Below the pieces are notes generated by a model that saw only the letters and a program-made list of their open reading frames with translations, was not told the DNA's origin and ran no database searches. The translations under genes were made by a program, and so were the position numbers. A DNA stretch of 64,000 nt, taken from the NCBI GenBank assembly GCA_963921825.1, contig OY997591.1, positions 36,539,825 to 36,603,824 of the forward strand, written 5' to 3'. This DNA comes from Erodium maritimum. Its lineage: Eukaryota > Streptophyta > Magnoliopsida > Geraniales > Geraniaceae. Each line of letters begins with the position of its first letter. The stretch's first letter is position 1. Shown piece by piece: positions 45,084-55,923 of this stretch.

Positions 45084-45799
45084 GGGTAAACTAAAAATGC
45101 ATAACCTGAAGTTGTCACGTTTAACCGATGATTACCCTGAAGTTTAAAGTTAATTGATGCATACCCTGAAGTTAAGAGTTGTAACTCAAAACCTCTCTGT
45201 CAGCTAAAATGATGAAAATACCCTCAACTACACTTCAATAATTATGTTAAAAAAATTATTTAAAAATTACTTTTGTGATATATATATATAGGGGCACTTT
45301 CTAGTGTTATCAAGGTTTAAATTGTTACATGTTACAAAAATCTCAACCATTGAATTATAAAATCCAATGGTTATAAGATTTTCATCCTCAATTATCTACA
45401 AATAAAATAGAAAAATAAGCAAAAGGGTAGTATGGTAACTCTATTCTCTTTATTTTTTCTGCAGAATTATTTTTTTATTTTTCAAATTTTTTTTTAATAT
45501 TTTATTTTAATAAAAAATAGAATATTTATAAAAACATTAATAGGTCCTATTTTACTTTCAACGATCGATTATTTGTCAGAATTTGTATATGTCATATAAT
45601 TTTATGATCAAGATTACATATTTTAATATTAAAAATTACATTAATTTAAAATATAAAGTTACTGAAATTTTATACATGTTACTGAATGTGTACGTGTTAC
45701 AAAATATTACGTACAATATTACATAATTTAATATAACATATTATAGATTTTAGATTTGAAATTATAGAAATTTGATGTTTCAAAAAGTATTTAACAAAG

Positions 45800-46100
45800 A
45801 TTACATATTACTACTTATACCTTTACAAAAAAAATACATCACTGAATACAGATATTAACAGTTACGGAATCAAACTTTAACAATTACATATTCATACCCT
45901 AACATAATCATAATTACAAATCTATACCTAAACAGTTACATAATCAAACCTTTATTGTTACAAAATCAAACCTGAATAGTTACATATTCATACTAATAGT
46001 TATGGAATCATACCTTGAGTATTATAGATCTCAAGTATCACAAAAAACACTAAATTACAAACACATACCCTAATAGTTAGGGAACAATATTGTACCTGTT
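45800..46100. repeat. Degenerate AT-rich repeat array in MULE-like element
   Basis: About ten loosely spaced copies of an AGTTACATAATCAAACC-like unit occur, some with a single change per few bases. Function unknown. Confidence 0.6.
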
Positions 46101-46182
46101 GCAAAAATCTACCATAAGGATTACAAATTTCCACCCATAAAATAAAAAAAATAAAAAAAACAAATCCTTCAATGATAGTTTG

Positions 46183-46745
46183 AACCTGGCCGGTGGGAGA
46201 ACACGGCCAGCCATGGGTAGTCACTGGTGCCCTCATTGTGGTGTTCTAGCGGTGGATCGAGGTTTGGGGGAGGTGCATTGGCAGATATGTTGCATGCACA
46301 ATTTCTTCACGAGTTAGATCTGCGGGAGCTGGGCACCACGAGCCTCCGAGCTCGGCTCAGATCCTTGTCAACGGCGACAGAGCGAGGTTGTTTTGCGAGC
46401 TCCAGTACAACGTCACTCCAAGAAGGACGAGTGGGGCGTACCTTGTGTGCACAGTCGTGGGGCATTGGAGATGCAGCGCCGAGGTGCTGTGCGGTGGAAC
46501 GTCGGAGCTCGGGGCGTGCAGGTTCACAGTGAAGCAAAGCCAGAAATAGGCCTGAGTGGGGCGGTCTTGCGAGCTCGGTCGGGGTGGTTCTTCCATGTCC
46601 AGTAGGGATCCCTATCTTCCGGCCATGTTTATAGCTGACACGACGAGTAGGAGGGCGGTATCGTCGGCGGCGGCTTCGTGCTCAGGTGCAGCAATATACA
46701 CGAGTTGAGGTAGATGAAGGGCGGCTGGATTGAATGAAAATGAGT
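46183..46745. other. GC-rich captured segment (possible gene fragment)
   Basis: Base composition shifts sharply from AT-rich to GC-rich and back. Open frames exist on both strands (for example 46227-46532 plus, 46307-46537 minus), so coding strand and product cannot be decided. It contains GAGCTCGG-type motifs in both halves. I do not recognise a source gene. Confidence 0.45.
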
Positions 46746-47207
46746 AGGTTTTAGGTTATATACATGTTATGTTTATTAGGTTAATACTGGAACGTTTAAA
46801 TGACTTTATTGTCCTTCATGATTATAAAATTACATAAAGAAAATTAAAAGTTACTTTATTTACATCATATGCCACCTGTTTTTATAACCATTAGATCAAT
46901 TTAATCTGATGGTTCATAATCATGTAACATGTAACAAAATAAGTATTTGGTAACACTTGAAAGTGTACCTATATATATATATATATATATTTACTTATTA
47001 AATGACTTCATTTTTATTTAAAAAATCATTTTATTTATATTTTAAAAAAATCATTGAGTGTATTTTCGTCATTTTAGCTGACAGAAGGGGTTTTGAGCTA
47101 CAACTCGTAACTTCATGGTATGCATCAGTTAACTTTAAACTTCAGGGTAATCATCGGTTAAGCGTGCCAACTTTAGGGTATGCATTTGTAGGTTACCCAT
47201 GTTTATA

Positions 47208-47530
47208 CTATCAGCACAGCAATTCGGGTGCTCAACACCCACCAGATGACATATAGGAGTAATACAGCGAAAAACAATATTAAGCAAGAGGGTAAGAAAA
47301 TTGCCCCTCGAAGAAAGGATGTGTGGTACGCCACTGATTCGAGGATCCTGTGTTGCATAGATGGATGGAAAACTCCTCGCCCGATCAAGATCGTAGGAGC
47401 CTGGCGCCTCGCGTGTAGTCAATATCCATACGCTCTCCAATCCATTGTTGGGGGGGCTCCCAATATGCGCATTTGTTTAACGTCGTTAGCTCGACGAAAG
47501 GGGCGGCCTAAGTTCCCCGTTTTATCTTGT
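47208..47530 (-). other. Unassigned Athila-internal segment
   Basis: Between the MITE duplication and the protease-region remnants the minus strand has short open frames (for example QYFPMNLEQDKTGNLGRPF at about 47550) that may belong to the element's pol or env-like region, but I cannot place them. Confidence 0.35.
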
Positions 47531-49605
47531 TCAAGGTTCATTGGAAAGTATTGCGAGGCTTTCTCTTGCCCAGACACCTTCACTAATCTCTTTCGGCTTC
47601 CTCCCCACATTAACCACCAAGCTAAGGTCATTTTCCACCAGGATCTTGCACATGCAACAAGAAGGATTACAACCTCGAATATGAGTTAAAGTTTCACCTA
47701 AAACTTTACTCTTTTCCCTGAGTACATTCATAAGATCTTCTTCCCTGTCATCGAGTAAGTTAGATGGAATCACAATAGGGTATATATCCTTTTCCTCCAA
47801 ATACACATATTTCAGATTGTTTGGGAGAGATTTAAGTTGACTCTTAAGAACTACCCTATTATGATTCTCTAATTCAGGTTGTGGAGGGATTCTATTGTCT
47901 TTTTTATTCACCGCAGTCATGGGCTCATCTTCAGAACCGATGAGTTTACATGTTGAGTCCTTGGATTCGACATTACCTTTGACTACATAAAATGTTTTAT
48001 CCTCCTCGCCATACCTGACTTTGATTTCCCCTTGTTCTGCATCAATTAAGGCTCTAGCAGTAGCCAAAAATGGTCTCCCCATAATGAGAGGGATCCTATG
48101 ATCTTCCTCCATGTCTAGTACTATTAAATCTGTGGGGTATATAAATTTCCCAACCTTTACTAATACATTCTCGATTATGCCCCTGTGATATTTAATTGAC
48201 CTAACTTCCTGAACACCAATAGTGGCATAAGGTTTATACTAGCCCCTAAATCACAAATGGACTTATCAAAGTGTACACTACCTATCTCACATGGTATAGT
48301 AAAACTCCCTGGGTCCTTACACTTAAGAGGTAATTTGTTCAACAATATGGCTGAACACTCTTCATTCAGATTCACAATCTCTCCATCTAATAACTTTTTC
48401 TTCTGGCCTAGCAACCTTTTCATAAATTTAGTTATCTTAGGAATCTTGGTCAATGCTTCGAGATGGGGAATATTGATATCCAATCTCCTAAAAATATCTA
48501 AAAATGAAGAATATTGACCAACAAACCTACTATTCTTACATACAGAAGGAAAAGGAAGAGGTGGAGTCCGCTTTTCTGATTCAACAGTGGACTCCCTTAC
48601 CTTCTTACCTGTGATGAGTTCCTCAACCTCTGTCCCTTTATGGTGACTCTCAACTGCATTATCGTTCTGTAGAGGAACATGTTCCTCTAGTGCCTGACTA
48701 TGAACCGACATTATGGCATTGACACTGTCCCTGGGGTTCCTTTCCGTGTTGCTCGGAAGGCTTCCTAGAGCCCTGGAATTCAATAGAGCTGATATCTGCC
48801 CAATTTGGTTCTCTATGGCCTAGAACTGAGCATCATTGTTCCGGTTTACTGTCTACTGCTCCTGCACAGATACCTTGTGCAGCTCAATTACCTCCTTTTT
48901 ATCCTCCTTCATATGTGCCATCATTGTTAGCATCATTTGCTCTAGTTTGGATGTAGACTCTTGTGGAGGTGCATTATGAGGCTACAGGTTGTGATACTGT
49001 TGATTCTGAGGTCGTTGTTGGTACTGTTGGTTTTGGGGCCTTTGTTGATAGCTCTGTCCTTGAGGTTTCCATCCGAAGTTAGGATGGTCTTTCCATCCCT
49101 CATTGTAGGTTGAAGAATGAAGGTCATACGTCGGCTTCCGCTGATTACCCACATACTTTGCAGTTTCTCCTTGATGTCCGCCGATAACTTCAATGCAGTA
49201 TATCGGGTCAATGCTCGAGGGTATCTGCATTGCATCCAGTTTCTTTGTCACACTCTGGACAATCTGATCCACCACCCTGTCCATTGATGATAACTCCACT
49301 GTATTAACCGTCCCCTTGGCTCCTGCTCCTCTTCTGTTGGACTTCCATACTTTATTAGAAGCCATCAAGTTTAAGAGAGCCATATTGTTCTTTGGAGTTA
49401 ATTGCACAAAAGAGCCCCCAACTGCTGAATCCAACTGACTTTGACTGACTTCATTCAAACTACAATAAAAAGTCTGTAGTTGAACCCATACTAGTTGCCC
49501 ATGATGTGGACACTGCCTCAAAAAATTAGAGAATCTTTCCCAGGCTTCCACTAATGTTTCATCACTTTGTTGGGCAAAAGTGTTAATGTATGCTCTCATC
49601 TTTAT
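47531..49605 (-). pseudogene. Athila-like gag (central/C-terminal) and protease remnants
   Basis: At 48982-49605 gag core motifs are seen (AWERFSNFLRQCPHHGQLVW, FYCSLNEVSQSQLDSA) and a Q/R/P repeat (QQRPQNQQYQ). At about 48175-48270 comes the retropepsin-type segment CDLGASINLMP, and at 47531-48112 IPLIMGRPFLATARALID. The gag domain is cut at 49605 by the giant LTR insertion and resumes at 61734. A few further breaks are present. Confidence 0.85.
49601..49605. repeat. Target site duplication TTTAT (left copy)
   Basis: TTTAT at 49601-49605 recurs at 61734-61738, just outside the giant LTR ends, and the interrupted gag sequence is continuous across the two copies. Confidence 0.92.
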
Positions 49606-49825
49606 TGTGAAGACCACCTCGGTTTAAAAATAATTTATTTATTTAAAAGTGTTCGTCGGAACGTCGTGGTGGGAAGAAAACGGATAGTTTTTTAGAGCTT
49701 TTGCAAAAAAAGGAGAAAAGAAAAACAAAAACAACAAAATTTGGACCGGGTGGGCCAGACCCGACCAGCAGACCCGGCCCGGATCTAGCCAGCCCGACCC
49801 AGCCCCAGCTTCCTCGCTTTGGGCC

Positions 49826-49830
49826 GTGAG
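49826..49830. repeat. Target site duplication GTGAG (left copy)
   Basis: GTGAG at 49826-49830 recurs at 59138-59142, flanking copia element 3. Confidence 0.93.
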
Positions 49831-51517
49831 TGTTAGTCTTAGTGCCCGTAGTTCAATCCAAAATGTCCAAATGTATATATCATATTTAGCAATAAAATTA
49901 AAGCGGCTTTATATTACTTATGTGTTGGAGTAATATATCGATGTGTGCTCTGATCTATGCCCACCATGCGAATTGAACCATAGATCGAGATAGATCATAC
50001 TCGAGGGGTCCCTAGTCAACAAAGCTTTACTAAAAGCGACTAGTATGAAAGATGGCTCTTTATGGCTTACGTTCTGTTAGTCATTGGAATGGGATTCCGG
50101 AGTCTGATCATAGATATCATGTGGGACATGATATTGGACGACCCGACACGAATATGTGCCATAGATCAAGTCATGAACATATTCATTGTCGTAGCTTGTC
50201 ATGTATCCTTAGACCAAGGAGTCTTTGTGATTGCTATGTAGTCAACAACTGAGTTTGACTTGAGCCTAACGTTGTCCGTAACAGGGATTCCATAACGGCC
50301 AGGATAGGCTTGGGGATGGGCAACATGAGTGACACGAAAGACGGGTAAGGGATTTATCCCTGATACTAAGGTATGAGAAAGATATCGGTTCTCGGCCGCT
50401 TGATCGAGAGTGACTGAAAGAATAGCATGGCCATGCACATGATACTGGGTATCATATATTCAGTCATCTCACATATCAAGGAACAGTGATTGAGAATAAT
50501 AAGGATGACAGCTCTATGGCTTATCTCAATCAGGATATCGGAGATAAAAGGATAATGACAGGGACGACGGAAAGGTTAGAATCGACAGGGTCGATTTGTT
50601 ATGTAGTGTCAGGCAATACTAAAGTCTCGTTAGTTGCCAATTAAATAGGATCAAGTAAAATGGGATTTTACGTCGATCTATTGACATGCATAAACCTAAG
50701 GGTCACACCGGAGGATGAAACTCATTGACACATTTATGGAGAATGGCCAAAAGGGAGTTGTCTCGTGACATGACCAAAACTGGGTTTTGGGTCATGTGCC
50801 CGTAAGTGAATAGGACTTTACGGATCGAGATAAGGCTTGGAGTCTTGGGATTGATCGTGTCAGATAATGTTGGACATTTCCGGTATGGAAGGCTTGGAGG
50901 CGATGAGCGAATCACGGGACCTCGTTGGAAATGGCAACGGGCCATGTTCCAAGAGGCCCATGAAAGGCCCATGCAACCAAGGCCCATGGAACTAATTATT
51001 CAAGTCTTGATTAATTAGTACTAAGTAACCAAGACAAGGATTAAGGTGTTGGTGATTCACCACCTAACCCAATCTTGTCTTGCCATACTTTGTCCTATTT
51101 ACACCTTACTTGTCACCATGCCTGTCCCACGCCTTTAGTTGGACAAGTATGGGTTTTGTTATGTTTAAGTCATTTTTTTTCAACATAACAAACACAAGAC
51201 AAGAATAGGAAACACAACTTCTCTCCCCCTTCCCTTGCAATTTCGGGTTTGGCAAGCTCCCACCTCCATTTTTGTGTTCTTGAGTCCTCAAAGAGAAGAA
51301 CTACGTGGCTTTGATTCCCATGTGGATACGTAGGCGTCTTGGAGACTCAAGCCAATCATTCATTACCCGGTGTTCTTGTTTTGGTAAGAAATAGTGCTGA
51401 ATTTTTCTCTTGTGAATCCATTCTTTGTTAGTTGTTTCATGGTTTAATCGTCTCTTGGTTTTCATTGATTTTCCGCTGCTATTTGGTTCATCTCCAATCC
51501 TACCTCGAGACCCAACA
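49831..51517 (+). repeat. 5' LTR of copia element 3
   Basis: TGTTAGTCTTAGTGCC... to ...CTCGAGACCCAACA, 1687 bp, next to the primer site. It carries the palindrome at 50991-51019, a sense open frame at 50052-50252 and an antisense open frame at 50703-50987. Confidence 0.95.
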
Positions 51518-51518
51518 G

Positions 51519-51531
51519 TGGTATCAGATCC
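51519..51531 (+). other. Primer binding site of copia element 3
   Basis: TGGTATCAGATCC, one base inside the 5' LTR, complements initiator methionine tRNA apart from one position. Confidence 0.88.
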
Positions 51532-52556
51532 GTGCTACCTTCGGGATTCACAAGACGGTGTTCAAAGTTTCGTTTTTGGCATGTTGTTTTGCTAAATTGT
51601 TTGATAACATGTTTGGAACTCTTGTTTATGGATTTAAAGCATGTAAAATTAATTTTTGAAAATTATTTCAAATCTGGAAATTTTGAAAAAAAAATTGATT
51701 TTTCGGGTCTCGGAAGTGGGACTCTCGGGGAGCAGAAACCGGGACTGAACGAGGCTCCGTTGGACGGAGCTAGGCCAAGCATGACCATTGGATGGTGTAT
51801 ATGCCAAGGGTAATCCGTTTTTTTTATTTATGACGAGTTTGGAACCGTCATGATGAACTCGAAGATCAAATGTTCAAAAGTTTCATTTTTGAACGGTTTC
51901 GATAAACCGAGCATCAAAAAATTTCGAAACTTGGCTATTAAATAAAACCGGAAAATCACATGATGTTTGATAACGTGATTGTTTGATAACACGGCGTGTG
52001 ATGTGATGTTGGCATGGTGTATATAATAGCCCCAAGCTCGATTTAATTATTTATCGCTTTTCACGGCCTGCGAGCCGTTAGAGTTAGCGTGTAATTGTTC
52101 TTTCAAGGTGTGGTCGTCGAACCGCTTGTTTGTAATATTTATTTATTCCCAACCTGCGAGCCATGTATTAAATTGTAATATTTTACTCAAAACGAAGAAA
52201 GGGCGAAAAGGTCATTTGGTGGCTTTTCGGGTGTTGGCATCCGCTTGGAGTCGGTGGAGCTCAAGAAGCTAGTGGGAGTTAGTTTAGGGGGCTATTATGT
52301 GCACATTTATCCCTTTATGCTTGGTTTAGTTTATGCATGACTAATTCTATGTGTTTTAGAATTGCATGCTTACCTTTATTTACCGAGCATATCACCTCAC
52401 ATGCAAAGATAAAATTGGAATTTTAATCCTTGTGTGTGAGCCCTTAGAATCGTCATTACATTGGATGTAGTTGACGGGTTCGAAGGAAGAATTACATTGG
52501 ATGTAATTTGAGGCATCATTGCATTTGGAATGTAGTTGATGTGCTCATCGCTTCTA

Positions 52557-52573
52557 GGATGTGTCAAAGTTTT
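52557..52573. repeat. 17-bp target site duplication (left copy)
   Basis: GGATGTGTCAAAGTTTT at 52557-52573 recurs at 53472-53488. The uninterrupted counterpart is visible in the leader of copia element 2 near 10465-10495. Confidence 0.93.
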
Positions 52574-53471
52574 TTTTTTGATAAGCTCAAAAATTTTTAT
52601 TGATAAGACCGAATCTAAAAAGAGACGGAATGCCCTGATTCAAGAAGAAGCAGGGTGAAGAAAAGACGCTTACAAAGGAGTTATGCTAAGGGGGAACTAT
52701 AAGGATTGACCTTAACCCAAAACAGACCAACCAAAACACAACAAAACAGAACAAAACAAAAGGAAAAGAAAACATCCACAATTAAAGAGCGGAGTTCTGT
52801 CGCGCCTTATGAGATGATTTCCACACAGTTGAAATGGGGGGTGCTGTCTTCTTATTACGTTCCCTAGTCAAAGAACGATTTCTCGAACGAGTAATAACAG
52901 TATAAGTAGAAGGCCGGCTCGGACGAGGCTGAAGGAGAGCGTCCTTCCAAGGGCTACTCTCCTTATCCGCTGTCTCCACTGGAGCCTCCAACCCTTCAAT
53001 AACCTCAGTTACCGAACTTGTCACCACATCGTTCTTAAAACCATTCCCAACCAGGCTGGACAGATCCGTACCCACACCAGCGTCAAAGCCCAAACCAGGA
53101 ACAATGTCGGAACGCATCGAACCTGTCGTCACATCGTCCACTGGATCCACCTCAGGAGGGGAGTTCGTTTGAGACGTTGCCTGACCGACAACACCATCGA
53201 CAGAAACCCTGCAGGACTGAGCAACCCGGCGAGAGACAATCTCCGCCCTAAATAACTCTGACAGCCAGTCAAACACCGAACTCCGATCGACATTCAGCAA
53301 CAGCTTTGCTAACGTACCATCCGTCAATTTCCAATTCGTCTCCTGCAAAACATCAGAATTTGAAACTCCAACAGCAGAGCTCGGAATGTTCTGTTTTGAC
53401 ACGACTTTGCCCTTGACTGGAAAAGGTTCCTTTTCAGGCCGAGCATAAGCTACGAAAAGCTTAAAACCATC
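52574..53471 (-). mobile_element. ORF1-only retroposon (copy 2, 5'-truncated)
   Basis: Minus-strand insertion with an A tail (T run ending about 52579) and exact 17-bp duplications. Its 3' end (GGAATGCCCTGATTCAAG at about 52628, CTAAGGGGGAACTA at about 52687) matches the copy at 33158-34993. It carries the end of the RRM and the full C-terminal part of ORF1 but no endonuclease or RT. It inserted after copia element 3, so this family was active in the last few million years. Confidence 0.88.
52782..53471 (-). pseudogene. ORF1-like protein, 5'-truncated but otherwise open
   Basis: The frame is open from the insertion edge to the stop near 52782 (about 230 codons; first methionine 53402). Upstream of that methionine the frame reads GFKLFVAYARPEKEPFPVKG, the last RRM strand, matching copy 1. 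The remainder is low-complexity, with LAKLLLNVDRSSVFDWLSEL (perhaps a helix) and a basic end (SRNRSLTRERNKKT). No stop interrupts it, which fits recent insertion. The function is presumably RNA binding, by analogy with ORF1. Confidence 0.7.
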
Positions 53472-53971
53472 GGATGTGTCAAAGTTTTAAACACAACCGG
53501 ACAAGTAAAAATGGGTCATGTCCGATACTTCCCAATTATCAACACCTTACTACCTCCCCGTCCTATGGGTGTCGTGCGCATTAGCGGATCATCAATGGGA
53601 AAGCGGGGTAGTAGGTTTGGACGACATATGTGGGTGTCGTGCGCATTAGCGGTGCACCTACATAGTGACGGGCCATAGTTGAAAATTGGTGGACCCGACT
53701 ACGATTCTCAGCCTGAGGTTGAGCTAGGGTAACAGATAGGGTAAGCCGTGTACATAAGTGCATACCCTAGCCAAGTGTCACATTGGATGTGATTGGATGG
53801 AGTCCTACCTACATAGCTCGATTAAGTGGTGAGCATTAGTTTAGCTTAATCGAGCGAATCAAGGATCTTGGTTTCAGATTCTAAAGGTTTAGAATCGATT
53901 GTTGGTGTTTAAGCTTGATCTTCATAAAATTTATTCAGTTTACTGATTGAATTTTATCTGTTGTATATCAA

Positions 53972-54600
53972 ATGCCAAATTCAGTGAACATTAATAGTTT
54001 GTCATTAAAAACCATTATTGACAGGGTCAAGCTAAATGGGACAAACTATTTGGACTGGTACAGAATTTTGAGGATAGTCCTCAAGTCTGAACGCAAAGAA
54101 TATGTCCTTGACAAGGCTGTCTCTAAGACCATATCAGAGTTACATGAAGTGTCAATAACTGTTGAGAAGAATATATCAGGGATCTGGGATCAAAGGATAT
54201 TCTGATGGTCAACAAGGGAAATAGAAGTGGCAAGGGCGGGGCCCATGCGCACTTGGCAGGAAAGATGAGACACTTGAGAATGTCTGCTTCTACTGCCAAT
54301 AGCCTAGTCATTAGAACCGGGATTACAGGAAGTTCACGGCTGATCTGAAGAAGGGCAGTGGGACTGCGCCTTCATCAAATAGCATGGATGATCTGAAGAA
54401 GGGCAGTAGGACTACGCCTTCATTAGGAAACCTAGATGATCTAAGGAAGGGCGGTGGGACCGTGCCTTCATCTGGTATTAACTCTATAGAGCTACATCTC
54501 TCTACTTCCAAAGATTAATGGGTATTAGATACCAGGACTGAATCTCACACACGCACTAATATATGGTGGCTGAAAGTAGGAGAGGTTTGGAAAGCACAAA
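53972..54600 (+). pseudogene. Copia gag remnant (element 3)
   Basis: It starts at 53972 with NINSLSLKTIIDRVKLNGTN and DWYRILRIVLKSERKEYVLD. A zinc-knuckle region lies near 54285-54320, then three DDLKKG(S/G)xTxPSS units at about 54340-54470. This is the same arrangement as in elements 1 and 2. Broken. Confidence 0.82.
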
Positions 54601-55830
54601 GTGGACTTCAGAGTTGTGGCAACTGCTGTAGGATCCATGAGTCTTGCTTTGCCAAGTGGCCTTGTCTTAGTATTATATAATGTATATTGCATACCTACTT
54701 TTAGTAGGAATATTATATATGTATCCGTGTTTGACAAGGAAGGATATAATGTTAATATTGGAAATGGAGTTTTCAATGTTCTATACAATGATATGTTTTA
54801 TACCAGTATTGACTTGGTTGTAGGATTGTACATATTAGATATGGGTAACAATGCCTCAAGTTCTATATATTACGTTAATACCAAGAGGTCTAAATCCAAC
54901 GATTTAAACCTAACTCTGTTATGGCACTATCATTGGGGCCGCATAAACAAGAAGCGCCTATCAGCACTTCAGAAGTGTGGACTTTCAGGTTCATTCGAAT
55001 TCCATTCGATCGATAGGTGCAAGGTTTGTTTGATGGGAAAAATGACTAAAGTGCCCTTTATCGATCGCGATGCAAGGGCGGGTGAATTATTGGGGCTGAT
55101 ACACTCGAATGTGTGTAGACCAATAAGTTCACTTGCCAGGAGGGATTTTAGCTACTTTATCACATTTACTAATGATTACAGTAAATATGGTTATGTCTAT
55201 TCGGTGAGACATAAGTCTGAAGCTTTTGATAAATTCAAAGAGTTTAAGACTAAAGTAGAAAACCGGCTCGACAAAGGTATTAAGGCACTTCGATTGGATC
55301 GAGGTGGAAAATACTTGACCACAGAGTTATTAGATCATCTAAAAGAGAATGGGATCCTTTTGGAATGGACTCCTCCTGGGACACTGTAGTTGAAAGGTGT
55401 AGCCAAACGGAGAAATCAGACATTGTTAGACAATGGTATGTTCAATGATTAGTTGGACTGATCTCCCAATCTCTTTCAGGGGTTATGCTAGAGACCACCG
55501 CATTCATAGTGAATCGGGCTTCGACGAAGGGTGTGGAAGGGACACGATTTTAAAAACGGTACGGGATGATGCCCGCTTTTTCCTTCCTAAAGATTTGTGG
55601 TTGCGAGGCTTATGTGAAACATTTGGTTTTGACTAAGCTTGAACAAAGATCTGAGATATGCACCTTCGTGTGGTATCCCAAAGCAACAAGGGGATATTAC
55701 TTCTACAATCCCAGTGAGAACATGGTGTTCGTCGCTTGGGGTGGGGTCTTTATGGAAAATGAGTTTTGTTTCCAAAGACGTCATTGGGAGGACTGTGCAT
55801 CTCGAAGAAATTCTTGATGGTACAGATCTG
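54601..55830 (+). pseudogene. Copia protease/integrase remnants (element 3)
   Basis: A long open stretch at 54601-55389 covers the protease-to-integrase region, with CKVCLMGKMTKVPF and ITFTNDYSKYGYVYSVRHKS. The C-terminal integrase part follows at 55566-55817. A few breaks are present. Confidence 0.85.
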
Positions 55831-55923
55831 TCTAAACTGATTGACAACCCAGTAGAAAGGAGCCAGAGATTGTCGTAGAGTAAGAACCAATTCCTGTTAC
55901 AATTCCGGAAGGTCCAAGGCAAT

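Larger units (their letters stand above)
45291..46969. mobile_element. Non-autonomous MULE (Pack-MULE-like) nested in MITE
   Basis: The left end GGGGCACTTTCTAGTGTTATC and the complement of the right end (GGTACACTTTCAAGTGTTACC) form imperfect inverted repeats, with a shared TTGTTACATGTTACA further in. Both sides are (AT)n, so a 9-10-bp TA-type duplication is plausible but not provable. A GC-rich block (46183-46745) inside AT-rich arms is typical of a captured gene fragment. No transposase is present. Confidence 0.7.
45084..47198. mobile_element. Mutator-type MITE with long terminal inverted repeats
   Basis: The left end GGGTAAACTA and the right end (complement GGGTAACCTA) start inverted repeats of at least 150 bp, both containing AACCGATGATTACCCTGAAG and GTCAGCTAAAATGA. 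Exact 9-bp duplications flank it. Its (AT)n centre was hit by another element (45291-46969). Without that, the MITE is about 435 bp. It has no coding capacity. Confidence 0.9.
51532..53971 (+). other. Leader of copia element 3 (with retroposon insertion)
   Basis: This is the counterpart of 9989-11532. It lacks a coding frame except within the retroposon at 52574-53471. The direct repeat of about 25 bp (GTCGTGCGCATTAGCGG core) is at about 53571 and 53635. Confidence 0.8.

Noticed and set aside
45281-45290. (AT)n run as a MULE target duplication
   Set aside because: Both sides of the inserted element are simple AT repeats, so any duplication cannot be told from the repeat itself. I did not count it as proof.
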